Virus record (IMG/VR): IMGVR_UViG_3300037392_000019
Location: 1-27,842 of that record
Source of the DNA: a virus
Reading direction: 5' to 3' (one strand)
DNA: 27,842 nucleotides
Shown: positions 4,831 to 12,972 of the stretch, in pieces
Numbering within the stretch: position 1 is the first letter of the stretch
How the letters are laid out: each line of letters begins with the position of its first letter
Notes under the pieces: generated by a model
The model's database searches: none
What the model was told of the DNA's origin: nothing
The model's input: only the letters and a program-made list of their open reading frames with translations
Translations under genes and position numbers: made by a program

Positions 4831-6547
4831 TTTACTCCATACCGCGACGAGCGACCAGGCGCATTTGCTGAGAAGTAAACTACGTCGGAAGTTCCTTGGC
4901 CCGCAGTTAGGATCGTTCTACGTGTTTTGTAAGGCGGTGATGGGGTATAAGGATTTAACTGAAGGCTTCCATCTCCCTCTATGTAACCACATCCAAGCCT
5001 CCCTGCAAGACCTCAAACGTGGTTACCTCGAGCCCCGCGGCAGCTTCAAATCCACGATTGTGGGAAAGTCCTATTGGGCGTGGCGGTTGTTGGGAGGGGG
5101 ATCAGAGCACATCGAAGAGATCCTCTCGCATGAAGATAACGACGCTCTGTTGGCCTTCTACGACGCCAATAAGGATAAGGATCCGAGAAACCATCGCATC
5201 CTAATCCTCTCAGAAGCCCAAGACATCGCCAACAAAGACCTCAAGGACGTCAAGTGGAAGATTGAACATGATCAACAGTTCCAATGGTTGTTCCCCGAGA
5301 TTATCCCAGAGTCGATTACAAAGACGGTCTGGAATGCTGGAGAGATCCTCTTACCGCGCTCGCAGTCATTCGATGAATCAACCGTTACAGCCCTCGGATT
5401 GGAGTCGGCTGGTACTGGCTTCCATTACACCATTATTATCTACGACGATCTCTCAGGGGAGAAGGCAGCTAAGTCTGAACCGCTGATGCAAGCTGGCAAA
5501 GACCGCATAACTGCCGCACCTGGTCTCCTCGTCGACCCTCGGAAGTCCGAAGAGCTCTTCATCGCGACCCGTTGGAAACATGGCACTGCAGACGTTCCTG
5601 GCTGGATGATGAAAGAGATGCCGTATGGGACGACGGAGTCGGGGCGTCCGATAGGGTTTAAATGGCATGTGAGAGCTGCGATCGAAGAGAATGAGGAGAC
5701 TGGGGAGAAACGCGCCACTTTTCCAGAAAAGTACCCGTTAGAAGTTTTAGCCGATCTCCTCCAACGTGAGAAGGAATACCTCTTCAACTGCAATTACATG
5801 AACCGGCCGAGCTCTCCTGAAGGTTCAGACTTCAACCCGAAGTTGTATAAAGAGTTTGAGGTGCAGGAGAGTTCTCCTGGGGTATTGGATTTGTTGGTGC
5901 CGCAAGATGGCACTCCCTCAGTGCGTCTACGCCACCTCTATCGCCTTGGTTTCTACGACCCGTCCTCCGGTGGCAAAACGGCCAAGTGTGAGGGTGCGAT
6001 AGCACTGGTGGGCATGGCGTCCGATCGTCGTGTATTCGTCCTACGCGTCTGGGGTAAAAACTCAGGCTACGACGAAGCGCTGGAGGCCTTTTTCACCTAC
6101 AACGATCAGTATGTTTTGCATCGGAGGCTGTATGAAGCTGTGGGTGCACAGAAGGAAGTTGAGAATTTGGTCTCAATGAAGCGCCAGCTTCAAACGTTGA
6201 ACGGGAGCTGCCCCAAATGCAGCAAGAAACACCGCAACTTCCAAATCGAGGGGTTCAACCCCGGCACCCAAAATAAAGAGGAACGGGTGCGCGCCTTCCT
6301 AGGTCAAACCTACGAACAAGGGCGGTTTTACGTTCGGAAGGGTGAGTTTGAGTTCAAACGGCAGTTGGAGGACTTCCCGCATGGCGATCTGATTGATCGG
6401 CTGGATGCGTGTGCGTCTGCAGTAAAACACCTGAGAGCTCCCCTTTCTGCCGACGAGATTGAGTCTCTACAGACAGAGATGGAAGAGGTTCACATCCCGA
6501 GAGATTCTCGCACTTACACAACGCAGAACTACGGAGGTTATGTTTAA
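4823..6547 (+). CDS. terL: Terminase large subunit (ATPase-nuclease)
   Basis: This 574-aa packaging motor translocates DNA into the prohead and cuts it. The Walker A-type loop is PRGSFKST at residues 71-78 and Walker B is YTIIIYDDL at 202-210, where an Asp-Asp pair replaces the common Asp-Glu. The C-terminal RNase H-like nuclease shows FYDPSSGG (D379), YEAVG (E439) and GDLIDRLDA (D522-D528) as candidate metal ligands. Length is normal for the family. A CPKCSKKH stretch at 463-470 inside the nuclease domain is unusual and could bind zinc. The gene overlaps terS by 8 nt. Confidence 0.93.
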   Translation: MDSLLHTATSDQAHLLRSKLRRKFLGPQLGSFYVFCKAVMGYKDLTEGFHLPLCNHIQASLQDLKRGYLEPRGSFKSTIVGKSYWAWRLLGGGSEHIEEILSHEDNDALLAFYDANKDKDPRNHRILILSEAQDIANKDLKDVKWKIEHDQQFQWLFPEIIPESITKTVWNAGEILLPRSQSFDESTVTALGLESAGTGFHYTIIIYDDLSGEKAAKSEPLMQAGKDRITAAPGLLVDPRKSEELFIATRWKHGTADVPGWMMKEMPYGTTESGRPIGFKWHVRAAIEENEETGEKRATFPEKYPLEVLADLLQREKEYLFNCNYMNRPSSPEGSDFNPKLYKEFEVQESSPGVLDLLVPQDGTPSVRLRHLYRLGFYDPSSGGKTAKCEGAIALVGMASDRRVFVLRVWGKNSGYDEALEAFFTYNDQYVLHRRLYEAVGAQKEVENLVSMKRQLQTLNGSCPKCSKKHRNFQIEGFNPGTQNKEERVRAFLGQTYEQGRFYVRKGEFEFKRQLEDFPHGDLIDRLDACASAVKHLRAPLSADEIESLQTEMEEVHIPRDSRTYTTQNYGGYV

Positions 6548-6569
6548 CATGCAACATTGCCTCCCTGAA

Positions 6570-6656
6570 GTTAAGAAGAGCTGGGTCTTATCTAAATCCA
6601 AGCTCTGTTCCCTAGGGACGAACAACTTGGTCTGGTTACGCTTAGCTCTTCTTAAC
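6570..6656 (+). repeat. Large inverted repeat / RNA hairpin between terL and portal
   Basis: GTTAAGAAGAGCT (6570-6582) is repeated perfectly inverted at 6644-6656. Going inward, four further pairs are possible, three of them G-U. Inside, CCAAG (6598-6602) pairs with CTTGG (6626-6630) and GTTC (6607-6610) with GAAC (6620-6623), so the loop can itself fold. The 221-nt gap between terL and portal is the largest gap in the virion operon upstream of the spike, and this structure fills its centre. No T run follows, so it is more likely an RNA processing or stability element, or a small-RNA-type structure, than a terminator. Confidence 0.55.
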
Positions 6657-6768
6657 CTCGGCTCCTTAACTGTAACCAAGGATAACGTCTCCCACAACTT
6701 ATCCCCCAACACACAACAACCACCCTACCATACTCTATCCCCCACCATGACCAGGTTTGAGGTGCAGT

Positions 6769-8706
6769 ATGCCTAGAACTCTCGTCCCTCTTCAAATCCC
6801 GAAGGAATCCCAACCAAACATCTACGGGAAGTTGTCCGCCTTCCTGAACGAGAAGTTGCAGAAAACCATCGAAGCACGTTCGGTCCAAATCGAACAGAAG
6901 ATGACCCAGTGGGAGAGTAACTACCAAGGGATCCCTAAAACTCAGGGGACTCGCACAACCCCATTCGTGGGAGCAGCCAACTTCGTACCTGGTCTCATCC
7001 GCATGCATGTTGACATTATGCATGCTCGCATCCAAGGTCTCCTCTGGGGGGTTAAGCCCTTCTGGAAACCTACTTGGTACAGCAGTAAGATCAAACATGA
7101 ATGGTTGGATCAGCTTTCGGAATGGATGGATTACAAGTGGTATAATGAGATTGAAGCGTTTGACCCGGTCGATGCAGCTCTCCACGACGTCTCAAAGTTA
7201 GGTGTCTGCATCCTGAAACCTTCCTGGGTCGAACGCCAAAAGTTCTTCTCAACCCAGCCAGGTCAGATTGAAAACAAGACGTTTAAAAAGATGGAGCTGT
7301 ACCCCATCGGGTTTGGTGACTTTCTCCCCTATCCAATCACCGCACGCACCTTGAAACAATGCAGTATCAAATTCCACAAACTCCGTTTCACACGAGAGGA
7401 AGTGGAGTTCAAAAAGAACACCAAGGAATGGAGTGAGGAAGGTGTTCAAGGAGTTTTGAGATCAGCAATTACATCTGAAGGAACGGCAGCCGAAAAGTCT
7501 TCCAACTTTTCTGGTATCTTCCTCTCTCCTGACGTAACACGCCCCTATCAGGTTGTTGAGGCCTGGTTGGAGTATGAACTAACTCCAGGTCAAATGCATT
7601 CAATCGTGGTGGTATTTAACCCTCAGATGAATTCACATCAATCAATCATCAGGGCTTACTACCACCCGATTGGTTTGGATCAGGATGCGTTTATCGATTT
7701 TAGGTTGTTCGTAAAGAACAACTCGTTCTACCCAGATTCCATCCCGCAGATGCTGGAAGATTCACAGGAAGAGAAAGCTCAAATCCACAACACTCGCCGA
7801 GACGCCTCAACAATCGGTAACATCCCTACCTTCGTCAAAAAACGTTTCGCAGACGTTGGCAACCCCAAGGATGAGTGGTACCCTGGCAAAGTCTTTGAAG
7901 TCGACAACATGGATGACCTAAAGATCGACCGAGGTGCCGCATCCTACAACCACATGATTGAGGAAGAACGTTATGTTGATCAAGACGCTGAAAAGCTTGT
8001 GGGCAACCCTCCACCCTCTCAAGGTTTTGCTAGCGGTAGCATGGGTAAGCGTGGTGTATATAATACTCAAGGTACCCTCGCCCTCATGGCTGCTGGTAAT
8101 GATAGGCTTGATAATATTATCCGTCGCGCTCGTTTACCCTTTCACCGTATTGGAAGAGCTATTTATGAAGGTTATCGAGACTTTGGAGACGAAGGACAAG
8201 CCCAGTACGCTGAACCAGATCTTCAGCAAGCTTTCAGTCTCCAACCTCCTCAAGGTTACACCGGAACCTTCTTTGGTCTTGGATGTAGCGATGCAGGAGC
8301 CAATAAGGAGACCCAACGCACGGCCCTTCTCCTTATGGGCAACACGATGGCTGGGTACTACGGGCAAGTTATGCAGCTCCTCCCTCAAGTGGTTCAAGCC
8401 CAAGGCCCAGTCCAAGAACTTATGCTTGAAGTGCTTGATGGAGCAAGGGATCTCGCCACAAGACTACTCACGGCGTTTGACATCCCAGATAGAACCAAAC
8501 TGGTCCCCGATCTGCGAAACGTGTTGGCTGGAAAAGGCACTGGTGACGGACCTCCCCCGCCTAACCGTGCAGGAGTGCCTGGACCTGAAGCGCCTGTTTC
8601 GGAATCCGGATTACAAGACTTATCAGCTTCAGTTGCTGCGATCGCGGGTGCAAGCCGTACGGGAGCTAGCCAAGGCGGGGGCCCCAACGGACGTCCTGTT
8701 GTTTAA
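6769..8706 (+). CDS. Portal protein
   Basis: The 645-aa product is expected to form the dodecameric DNA channel at the head vertex and dock terminase. The region TTPFVGAANFVPGLIRMHVDIMHARIQGLLWGVKPFW (residues 63-99) is the early portal signature I know from short-tailed phages: a 'PF.GAAN...P.I....D..HARI' core. Length, and position after terL and before the scaffold, agree. Start ATG 6769 is chosen over the in-frame TTG 6757 because GAGGT precedes it by 5 nt. The last about 60 residues are Gly/Pro/Ala/Ser-rich, probably disordered, and overlap another gene. Confidence 0.85.
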   Translation: MPRTLVPLQIPKESQPNIYGKLSAFLNEKLQKTIEARSVQIEQKMTQWESNYQGIPKTQGTRTTPFVGAANFVPGLIRMHVDIMHARIQGLLWGVKPFWKPTWYSSKIKHEWLDQLSEWMDYKWYNEIEAFDPVDAALHDVSKLGVCILKPSWVERQKFFSTQPGQIENKTFKKMELYPIGFGDFLPYPITARTLKQCSIKFHKLRFTREEVEFKKNTKEWSEEGVQGVLRSAITSEGTAAEKSSNFSGIFLSPDVTRPYQVVEAWLEYELTPGQMHSIVVVFNPQMNSHQSIIRAYYHPIGLDQDAFIDFRLFVKNNSFYPDSIPQMLEDSQEEKAQIHNTRRDASTIGNIPTFVKKRFADVGNPKDEWYPGKVFEVDNMDDLKIDRGAASYNHMIEEERYVDQDAEKLVGNPPPSQGFASGSMGKRGVYNTQGTLALMAAGNDRLDNIIRRARLPFHRIGRAIYEGYRDFGDEGQAQYAEPDLQQAFSLQPPQGYTGTFFGLGCSDAGANKETQRTALLLMGNTMAGYYGQVMQLLPQVVQAQGPVQELMLEVLDGARDLATRLLTAFDIPDRTKLVPDLRNVLAGKGTGDGPPPPNRAGVPGPEAPVSESGLQDLSASVAAIAGASRTGASQGGGPNGRPVV

Positions 8707-8854
8707 TCAGGGAAGAATACACTTGTTGAAAGCGATCGAAAACATGCCTGCAGAAATCGAAATCGAACTCGAGAAATTCGAGGAAGAGGATAAAAAAGAG
8801 AGGAAGGAAGAACATGCCGGATCCAGTGTTCGGAAGCAACGATCGAGTTGGTGA
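8543..8854 (+). CDS. Overlapping small helical protein between portal and scaffold
   Basis: This 103-aa frame starts inside the portal gene at GTG 8543, 5 nt after AAAAGG, and ends 41 nt inside the scaffold gene. The product has an amphipathic helical pattern (LTVQECLDLKRLFRNPDYKT, LLRSRVQAVRELAKAG, VLLFNQGRIHLLKAIENM) followed by a very charged tail. The 'L..L...P.Y...L..L..R...L.........QG.I..L' layout is one I associate with small phage proteins encoded between portal and scaffold. In the overlap the portal protein is low-complexity, as expected when the other frame bears the constraint. The function is unknown. Confidence 0.6.
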   Translation: MTDLPRLTVQECLDLKRLFRNPDYKTYQLQLLRSRVQAVRELAKAGAPTDVLLFNQGRIHLLKAIENMPAEIEIELEKFEEEDKKERKEEHAGSSVRKQRSSW

Positions 8855-9566
8855 GGGAGCGTTTCCCACCGCTCTACAGTCCCAACTTGAGGGAAAAGAC
8901 GTCAAGGACCACGCGAAGATTATCTCGCAGTACTATGCTGATCGAGAGAATCAGTTATTGACTGAAGCTCGTAAGAGGATTGCTGCCGCTGGGACAGGGG
9001 GGAATAATCCTCCAAATCCTCCTCCTGCTCGCCAAAATCTCAACAGCCCAACTCTCACCAAAGAACAGGTGTGGAATGACCCTGTCAAGGTGATTGATGA
9101 GTTAAAGGCTGGGATGATGTCGAAGGAAGACTTTGCTGCCGCCACGAGTTCTGCACAAAAAACCATCATCCGGATGGCAGAACAGCTTTCGTCAAATGGC
9201 AAAGAGTACTTCCAAAAGTACCGCTCAGAAATCCTCGCAATCATGAACAACCTTCCTGCGGATCAACAGGCTGATCCAGACTATTGGGACACTGCATACA
9301 ACGCAGTGATTGGGCGGCATGTTTCAGAAATTCGTTCTGAAGCGGTAACGCGCGCAACCACAATCTCCGAACCAGGCCAGCCTGCAGCTGGGGAAAATGA
9401 ACCTCCAGTAGATTTATCTACTCTCACCGCAGGAAGTAAGAATAAACTTAAGACGGCTAATGATGTCGTTATAGGTTTAGGTATCACCCCTGACAAATAC
9501 CGCAAAGCAATGAAAGAGATGTATACCGGCACTCTTGGTGTAACGATCTCGAATGTGGGGAAATAA
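8814..9566 (+). CDS. Scaffold-like head assembly protein
   Basis: The 250-aa protein is placed exactly where phages encode the scaffold, between portal and capsid. It has a helical region (residues 30-58), a Pro/Asn linker (NPPNPPPARQ), charged helical segments at about 85-150 and a short C-terminal helical part, which is typical of scaffolds, though there is no conserved motif to prove it. AAGGAAGA precedes the ATG. The C-terminal residues GITPDKYRKAMKEMYTG may bind the capsid protein. Another internal head protein is the main alternative. Confidence 0.6.
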   Translation: MPDPVFGSNDRVGEGAFPTALQSQLEGKDVKDHAKIISQYYADRENQLLTEARKRIAAAGTGGNNPPNPPPARQNLNSPTLTKEQVWNDPVKVIDELKAGMMSKEDFAAATSSAQKTIIRMAEQLSSNGKEYFQKYRSEILAIMNNLPADQQADPDYWDTAYNAVIGRHVSEIRSEAVTRATTISEPGQPAAGENEPPVDLSTLTAGSKNKLKTANDVVIGLGITPDKYRKAMKEMYTGTLGVTISNVGK

Positions 9567-9569
9567 CTT

Positions 9570-10061
9570 ATGTCAACTTCAGCAATTGTATTGACTCCAG
9601 ATCAGCAAGCAGAAAAAGATCGTCTCGCGCGCAAAGCGCGGTATGAAGCTTACCGTAAAAAGCAAGGTCAACCGAAACTGGCTGTGCAGGCTGTCTCTCT
9701 CAAAGGCAAACACTTCTTCTGGGCACCTAACCCCGGCACGTGGAAAGGGGACGACTCCGAAATGGTTCGTCTCGACACGTTGGGGTATGCTCTGGTCAAA
9801 GAACCAGAAGCGAAAGAAATCCTCGCTGGTCAGGATGTTAAAGACCGACTTGTTATAGCAGGTGGTCTACGCCAAGACGGCACCTACGTCATCGGCGATG
9901 TCATCCTCACCTTCTGTGATCAAGAAGTATACGACTTCCATCTGCTCGATGTTGAGGAGAGGTCTGACCAGCTCATCAGTGGAGCTCAAGAGGACTTTAA
10001 AACCGAAGCAGCGAGAGCAGGCATCCCGACGTTCGAAACAACCGGTCGGAGAAAGAACTAA
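9570..10061 (+). CDS. Hypothetical head-region protein, 163 aa
   Basis: It starts 3 nt after the scaffold-like gene stops. The N-terminus is very basic and helical (QQAEKDRLARKARYEAYRKKQG). Residues 38-130 read as a compact domain (KGKHFFWAPNPG..., LDTLGYALVKEP, DGTYVIGDVILTFCDQEVYDFHL), then a charged tail follows. I do not recognise a family. Conservation of such a gene between scaffold and capsid suggests a head assembly or structural role. Confidence 0.6.
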   Translation: MSTSAIVLTPDQQAEKDRLARKARYEAYRKKQGQPKLAVQAVSLKGKHFFWAPNPGTWKGDDSEMVRLDTLGYALVKEPEAKEILAGQDVKDRLVIAGGLRQDGTYVIGDVILTFCDQEVYDFHLLDVEERSDQLISGAQEDFKTEAARAGIPTFETTGRRKN

Positions 10062-10073
10062 CAAGGAGAGAAT

Positions 10074-10682
10074 ATGGCTGCAAGCAGTAACGTAGCGACC
10101 CCAATCCTCCACAAACGCACAAGGTTGGACACCTCATCAATCGCCAACATGAAGCGTATGTTGGAGAAGGCGTCGCAGACGTTTAACAACGATGTCCCGG
10201 TCCAGGTAGAGGCTGCGTCGGGGTTTATTATCGAATGCGCAACGATCAACAGCGCGGCAACAGCAATTATTGCGGGGTTTGCGACTGAACCTGCAAACAA
10301 CCTCACAACGAGTGGTGTTGCGAAAATTCTAGCAACAGGATTTAAGGTAAATAATCAACCAAACGCAGTTGTTAACCCACTCGGTGCGCCTTCCAACGAC
10401 GGAACCATCGGTATGGTCCTCGCGACCGAATCGATGGAGTTTGTTGGTACCTACGGCGATTCAGCGACCGCCGCAAACGCCGTACTCGCCCAAACCCAGG
10501 TAAACGCCATCCGAGGTCTCACCAAAGACGCTGGCAATGGTTTCTGGTACGTCGACAACAACATCACGACCGCAGCAGGTGGTGCGTGTGTACAAATCAC
10601 AGAGCTCGTAGATCCCGTTGGAACCTTGAACGGCAAGGTAATCTTCAAGGTAACCAAAGCGGCACAACAACTGAGCGTATAA
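10074..10682 (+). CDS. Hypothetical head protein, possibly a decoration protein
   Basis: The 202-aa product is Ala/Thr/Asn/Val-rich with beta-type stretches (FIIECATINSAATAIIAGFATEP, IGMVLATESMEFVGTYGD, KVIFKVTKAAQQLSV), consistent with a small beta-barrel virion protein. AAGGAGAG precedes the ATG by 5 nt, and the major capsid gene begins 9 nt after the stop. Head decoration or stabilisation proteins often sit here, so that role is inferred from place and composition only. Confidence 0.5.
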   Translation: MAASSNVATPILHKRTRLDTSSIANMKRMLEKASQTFNNDVPVQVEAASGFIIECATINSAATAIIAGFATEPANNLTTSGVAKILATGFKVNNQPNAVVNPLGAPSNDGTIGMVLATESMEFVGTYGDSATAANAVLAQTQVNAIRGLTKDAGNGFWYVDNNITTAAGGACVQITELVDPVGTLNGKVIFKVTKAAQQLSV

Positions 10683-10691
10683 GGAGACAGT

Positions 10692-11582
10692 ATGCCAGCA
10701 ACACGCGGTGGATTTTCGCAGTTACTTGCTCCCGGGTTGTACTCAGTTATCTACGAAGATCTTGAGATGCACCCGGAAGAGTACATACAGTTTTTCAACG
10801 TCTACAGCAGTTCGAAGGCTTACGAAGAGGACCAACTCTACGCAGGCCTGGCTGCTGTGCCGAGCAAACCCGAAGGCGAGCCGATTAAATTCGACGAGCC
10901 CATGCAGGGTGGTTCGGTAAGGTATCAACACGCAGGGTTTGGTTTGGGATTCCAAGTTACCCGTGAGATGTGGGATGATGATCAGTACGGATTGATGAAG
11001 AAGGTTTCGGGGGACTTCGGTGGGTCGATTCGCCAAACGGTTGAATCGGGCGCAGCGGCTGTGCTGAATAACTCCTTTACCTCCATCAAGACGATCGATG
11101 GTGGAACCTTTATCGGTTCCCATAATCTTATGGGTGGTGGGACTTACTCCAATGCGTCAGCAACCAACGTTGCGTTCGGAGTTACAGGCCTTCAAGAACT
11201 CATTCTCATCTTCGAGAAGATGGTCAACGAACGGGGGCTCATCAAAAGGATGGTCCCCGAATCAATCCTCATCCCGGTCGATCTGCAATTCAAAGCGCAG
11301 GAAGTTCTCCACTCTTCCTACAAACCTTACACCGGTACGAACGAGGTGAACTCAGTCCAGGGTCGTGTCTCCCCTATTACTGACCACTATCTCACCTCAA
11401 CAACAGCCTGGTGGATGTTAGCTCGGAAGAGCGGACACACCCTAAAGGCCTTCTGGAGGACTCAACCGGAATTTGACAGCCAGGACGACTTTGCAACCAA
11501 ATCGGCAGCATTCAGTGTGTGGTTCCGGGAAGTTTTTGGAGTCACTTATTGGCATGGAGTAGCTGGGAGCCCGGGGCAGTAG
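10692..11582 (+). CDS. Major capsid protein (HK97-fold, Mu gpT-like style)
   Basis: The 296-aa protein has the layout of HK97-fold capsid subunits: an N-terminal arm with an acidic Tyr-rich segment (YEDLEMHPEEYIQFFNVYSSSKAYEE), a domain with GFQVTREMWDDDQYGLMKK and GGSIRQTVESGAAAVLN, then a beta-rich end with LIPVDLQFKAQEVL. Position after scaffold and the length agree. The GF..TREM..DD...G pattern is like Mu gpT-type and related capsids. The C-terminus is Gly-rich (YWHGVAGSPGQ). AAGGAGA precedes the ATG by 5 nt. Confidence in the MCP role is high; the family detail is less certain. Confidence 0.82.
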   Translation: MPATRGGFSQLLAPGLYSVIYEDLEMHPEEYIQFFNVYSSSKAYEEDQLYAGLAAVPSKPEGEPIKFDEPMQGGSVRYQHAGFGLGFQVTREMWDDDQYGLMKKVSGDFGGSIRQTVESGAAAVLNNSFTSIKTIDGGTFIGSHNLMGGGTYSNASATNVAFGVTGLQELILIFEKMVNERGLIKRMVPESILIPVDLQFKAQEVLHSSYKPYTGTNEVNSVQGRVSPITDHYLTSTTAWWMLARKSGHTLKAFWRTQPEFDSQDDFATKSAAFSVWFREVFGVTYWHGVAGSPGQ

Positions 11583-11596
11583 AATTAGGAGATAAC

Positions 11597-12031
11597 ATGA
11601 CACATGATCAATTCAAAATCTGGTTAGCTGGATTTTTCGACGGAGAAGGTTCTGTTGGACTAGCTACTGGAAATAATGCTTGTGTTTGGAGATCTCCTAG
11701 AGTTACTTTGACTCAGAAAGGATCAACTGATCTGATTATGAAGATCAAAGAACTATATGGAGGCTCTGTTAGTAAGCACACTCGATCGGGAGTAAATCAA
11801 TGGAACTTAAGTAAGGCAGCTGATGTTATTAAGTTTCTTGAAGATATACTCCCTTATCTTCAAATTAAGAGTGCAAGAGCTGAGGTTATCCTGGCTATTG
11901 CTCAGATTATTGAGAGCGGTAAGTTTCATAACACTTTTGGATATACTCCTGCATCTGAGGAGATAACCCAAAAGAGGATGGAACTTGAGATGGCCTATGA
12001 CTCTCTTGGGCCGTCAAGGGAGAAGAAATAA
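11597..12031 (+). CDS. LAGLIDADG homing endonuclease, free-standing
   Basis: Residues 9-20 read WLAGFFDGEGSV, the LAGLIDADG helix with its Asp/Glu metal ligand, followed by GNNACVWRSPRVTLTQ and KIKELYGGSVS typical of the beta-sheet DNA-binding face. At 144 aa with one motif it should act as a homodimer. AGGAGA precedes ATG 11597; the longer frame from 11519 overlaps the capsid gene and is not needed. Base use is visibly more A/T-rich than in the flanking structural genes, indicating later arrival. No intron or intein was seen around it. It makes no structural sense and is probably a selfish gene next to the MCP. Confidence 0.85.
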   Translation: MTHDQFKIWLAGFFDGEGSVGLATGNNACVWRSPRVTLTQKGSTDLIMKIKELYGGSVSKHTRSGVNQWNLSKAADVIKFLEDILPYLQIKSARAEVILAIAQIIESGKFHNTFGYTPASEEITQKRMELEMAYDSLGPSREKK

Positions 12032-12032
12032 A

Positions 12033-12686
12033 ATGACAGTTCTAACAATCGCAGATACCATTATCGACAATCCTACTTTTAACGACCTAAACCCAACTGG
12101 GTTGGTTCCTCAAGGGGGGCGCTTAATGAGCTCGGCGCCCCACACTGACGGGTTGTACATCGTAGGTCCTGAGGGGTTAGGTAAGGACTCAGCTAACCTT
12201 GCTCTCACCCGAAATGCTAAGGGAGATTGGTCCCTTAACAGAACGGCAGCAGGAGCAGAAACCTACAACGTTAGGACGTACCTCGACCTAATGTTGCGCA
12301 CCGGAGAGAAGTACTTCTTCGACCTGTTTGGGCAAGACAATAAAGTGGCGGCTCCTGATAAGGGAGTAGCCATCACCGACTTCTTCATCATCTATAAATC
12401 AGGGGTGGTTGCTCTCACCTCTGCAACGCTGAGACTCGGTAAAACCGTCTACTCAGCGGTAGGTGGTGGAGCCGCTCAAGTCCAGACAGACCTAATCGCT
12501 GCCGCAGGTATCTCAACAGCGAACACGGCCCAATACCAGTTTCAAAAACTGGCCGGGCCTTCTCCCACAATCTTTCACAAAGATGACTTGGGGCTGATCG
12601 AAGTTGAAGCAGTCATCGTGATGGCAAACACTGGTACCCTACAGATAGCAGCAATGGGTTGTCATTTAAACTTCAACAACAACTAA
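12033..12686 (+). CDS. Hypothetical virion-region protein, 217 aa
   Basis: ATG 12033 comes 1 nt after the endonuclease stop; GGGAGAAG lies just upstream, in the endonuclease end. The sequence alternates beta-type and Gly-rich segments (YNVRTYLDLMLRTGEKYFFDLFGQ, VVALTSATLRLGKTVYSAVGGGA, EVEAVIVMANTGTLQIAAMGC), which fits a structural protein such as a head completion or fibre-base component. I do not recognise a family. The insertion of the endonuclease between MCP and this gene implies the two were once adjacent. Confidence 0.6.
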   Translation: MTVLTIADTIIDNPTFNDLNPTGLVPQGGRLMSSAPHTDGLYIVGPEGLGKDSANLALTRNAKGDWSLNRTAAGAETYNVRTYLDLMLRTGEKYFFDLFGQDNKVAAPDKGVAITDFFIIYKSGVVALTSATLRLGKTVYSAVGGGAAQVQTDLIAAAGISTANTAQYQFQKLAGPSPTIFHKDDLGLIEVEAVIVMANTGTLQIAAMGCHLNFNNN

Positions 12687-12696
12687 CGGAGGGGTT

Positions 12697-12972
12697 ATGG
12701 CGAACAAGCAAACAGACAATCCGTGGTCGCTGGACACCCCTTCATCGGGTGTGGTGATAAACAAAAACTACATCAAAGTCCACCATTTTGAATTTATCGA
12801 CTATACGGTGGATGCTGATACTGCAACACTGAAGAACCAGTTAGGAGACGTCGTTTGGAAGGCAAATGGTGCCTCAGACCTTCGCCCTATCATCTCAGGT
12901 CATATTGGGTGGATAAACGGGTTGATTTACGATGCGGCAACAGCCGGGATAGTGAGAGTGTATGTTGAGTAG
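12697..12972 (+). CDS. Hypothetical 91-aa protein
   Basis: GGAGGGG lies 2 nt before the ATG, in the short gap after the preceding stop. The product is a compact beta-rich domain (VVINKNYIKVHHFEFIDYTVDADTATLKNQLGDVVWKANGASD...IVRVYVE). It may be a small virion or fibre-attachment domain; no family is recognised. Its stop lies within the first codons of the spike gene. Confidence 0.65.
   Translation: MANKQTDNPWSLDTPSSGVVINKNYIKVHHFEFIDYTVDADTATLKNQLGDVVWKANGASDLRPIISGHIGWINGLIYDAATAGIVRVYVE

Noticed and set aside
6540-6776. 78-codon frame between terL and portal
   Set aside because: Its spacing to the SD is poor, the peptide is unlike a folded protein, and it is dominated by the inverted repeat. 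It is not listed as a gene, though it cannot be ruled out.
7958-8542. N-terminal part of the long plus frame ending at 8854
   Set aside because: It is a shadow of the portal gene; only the 3' part from GTG 8543 looks coding.
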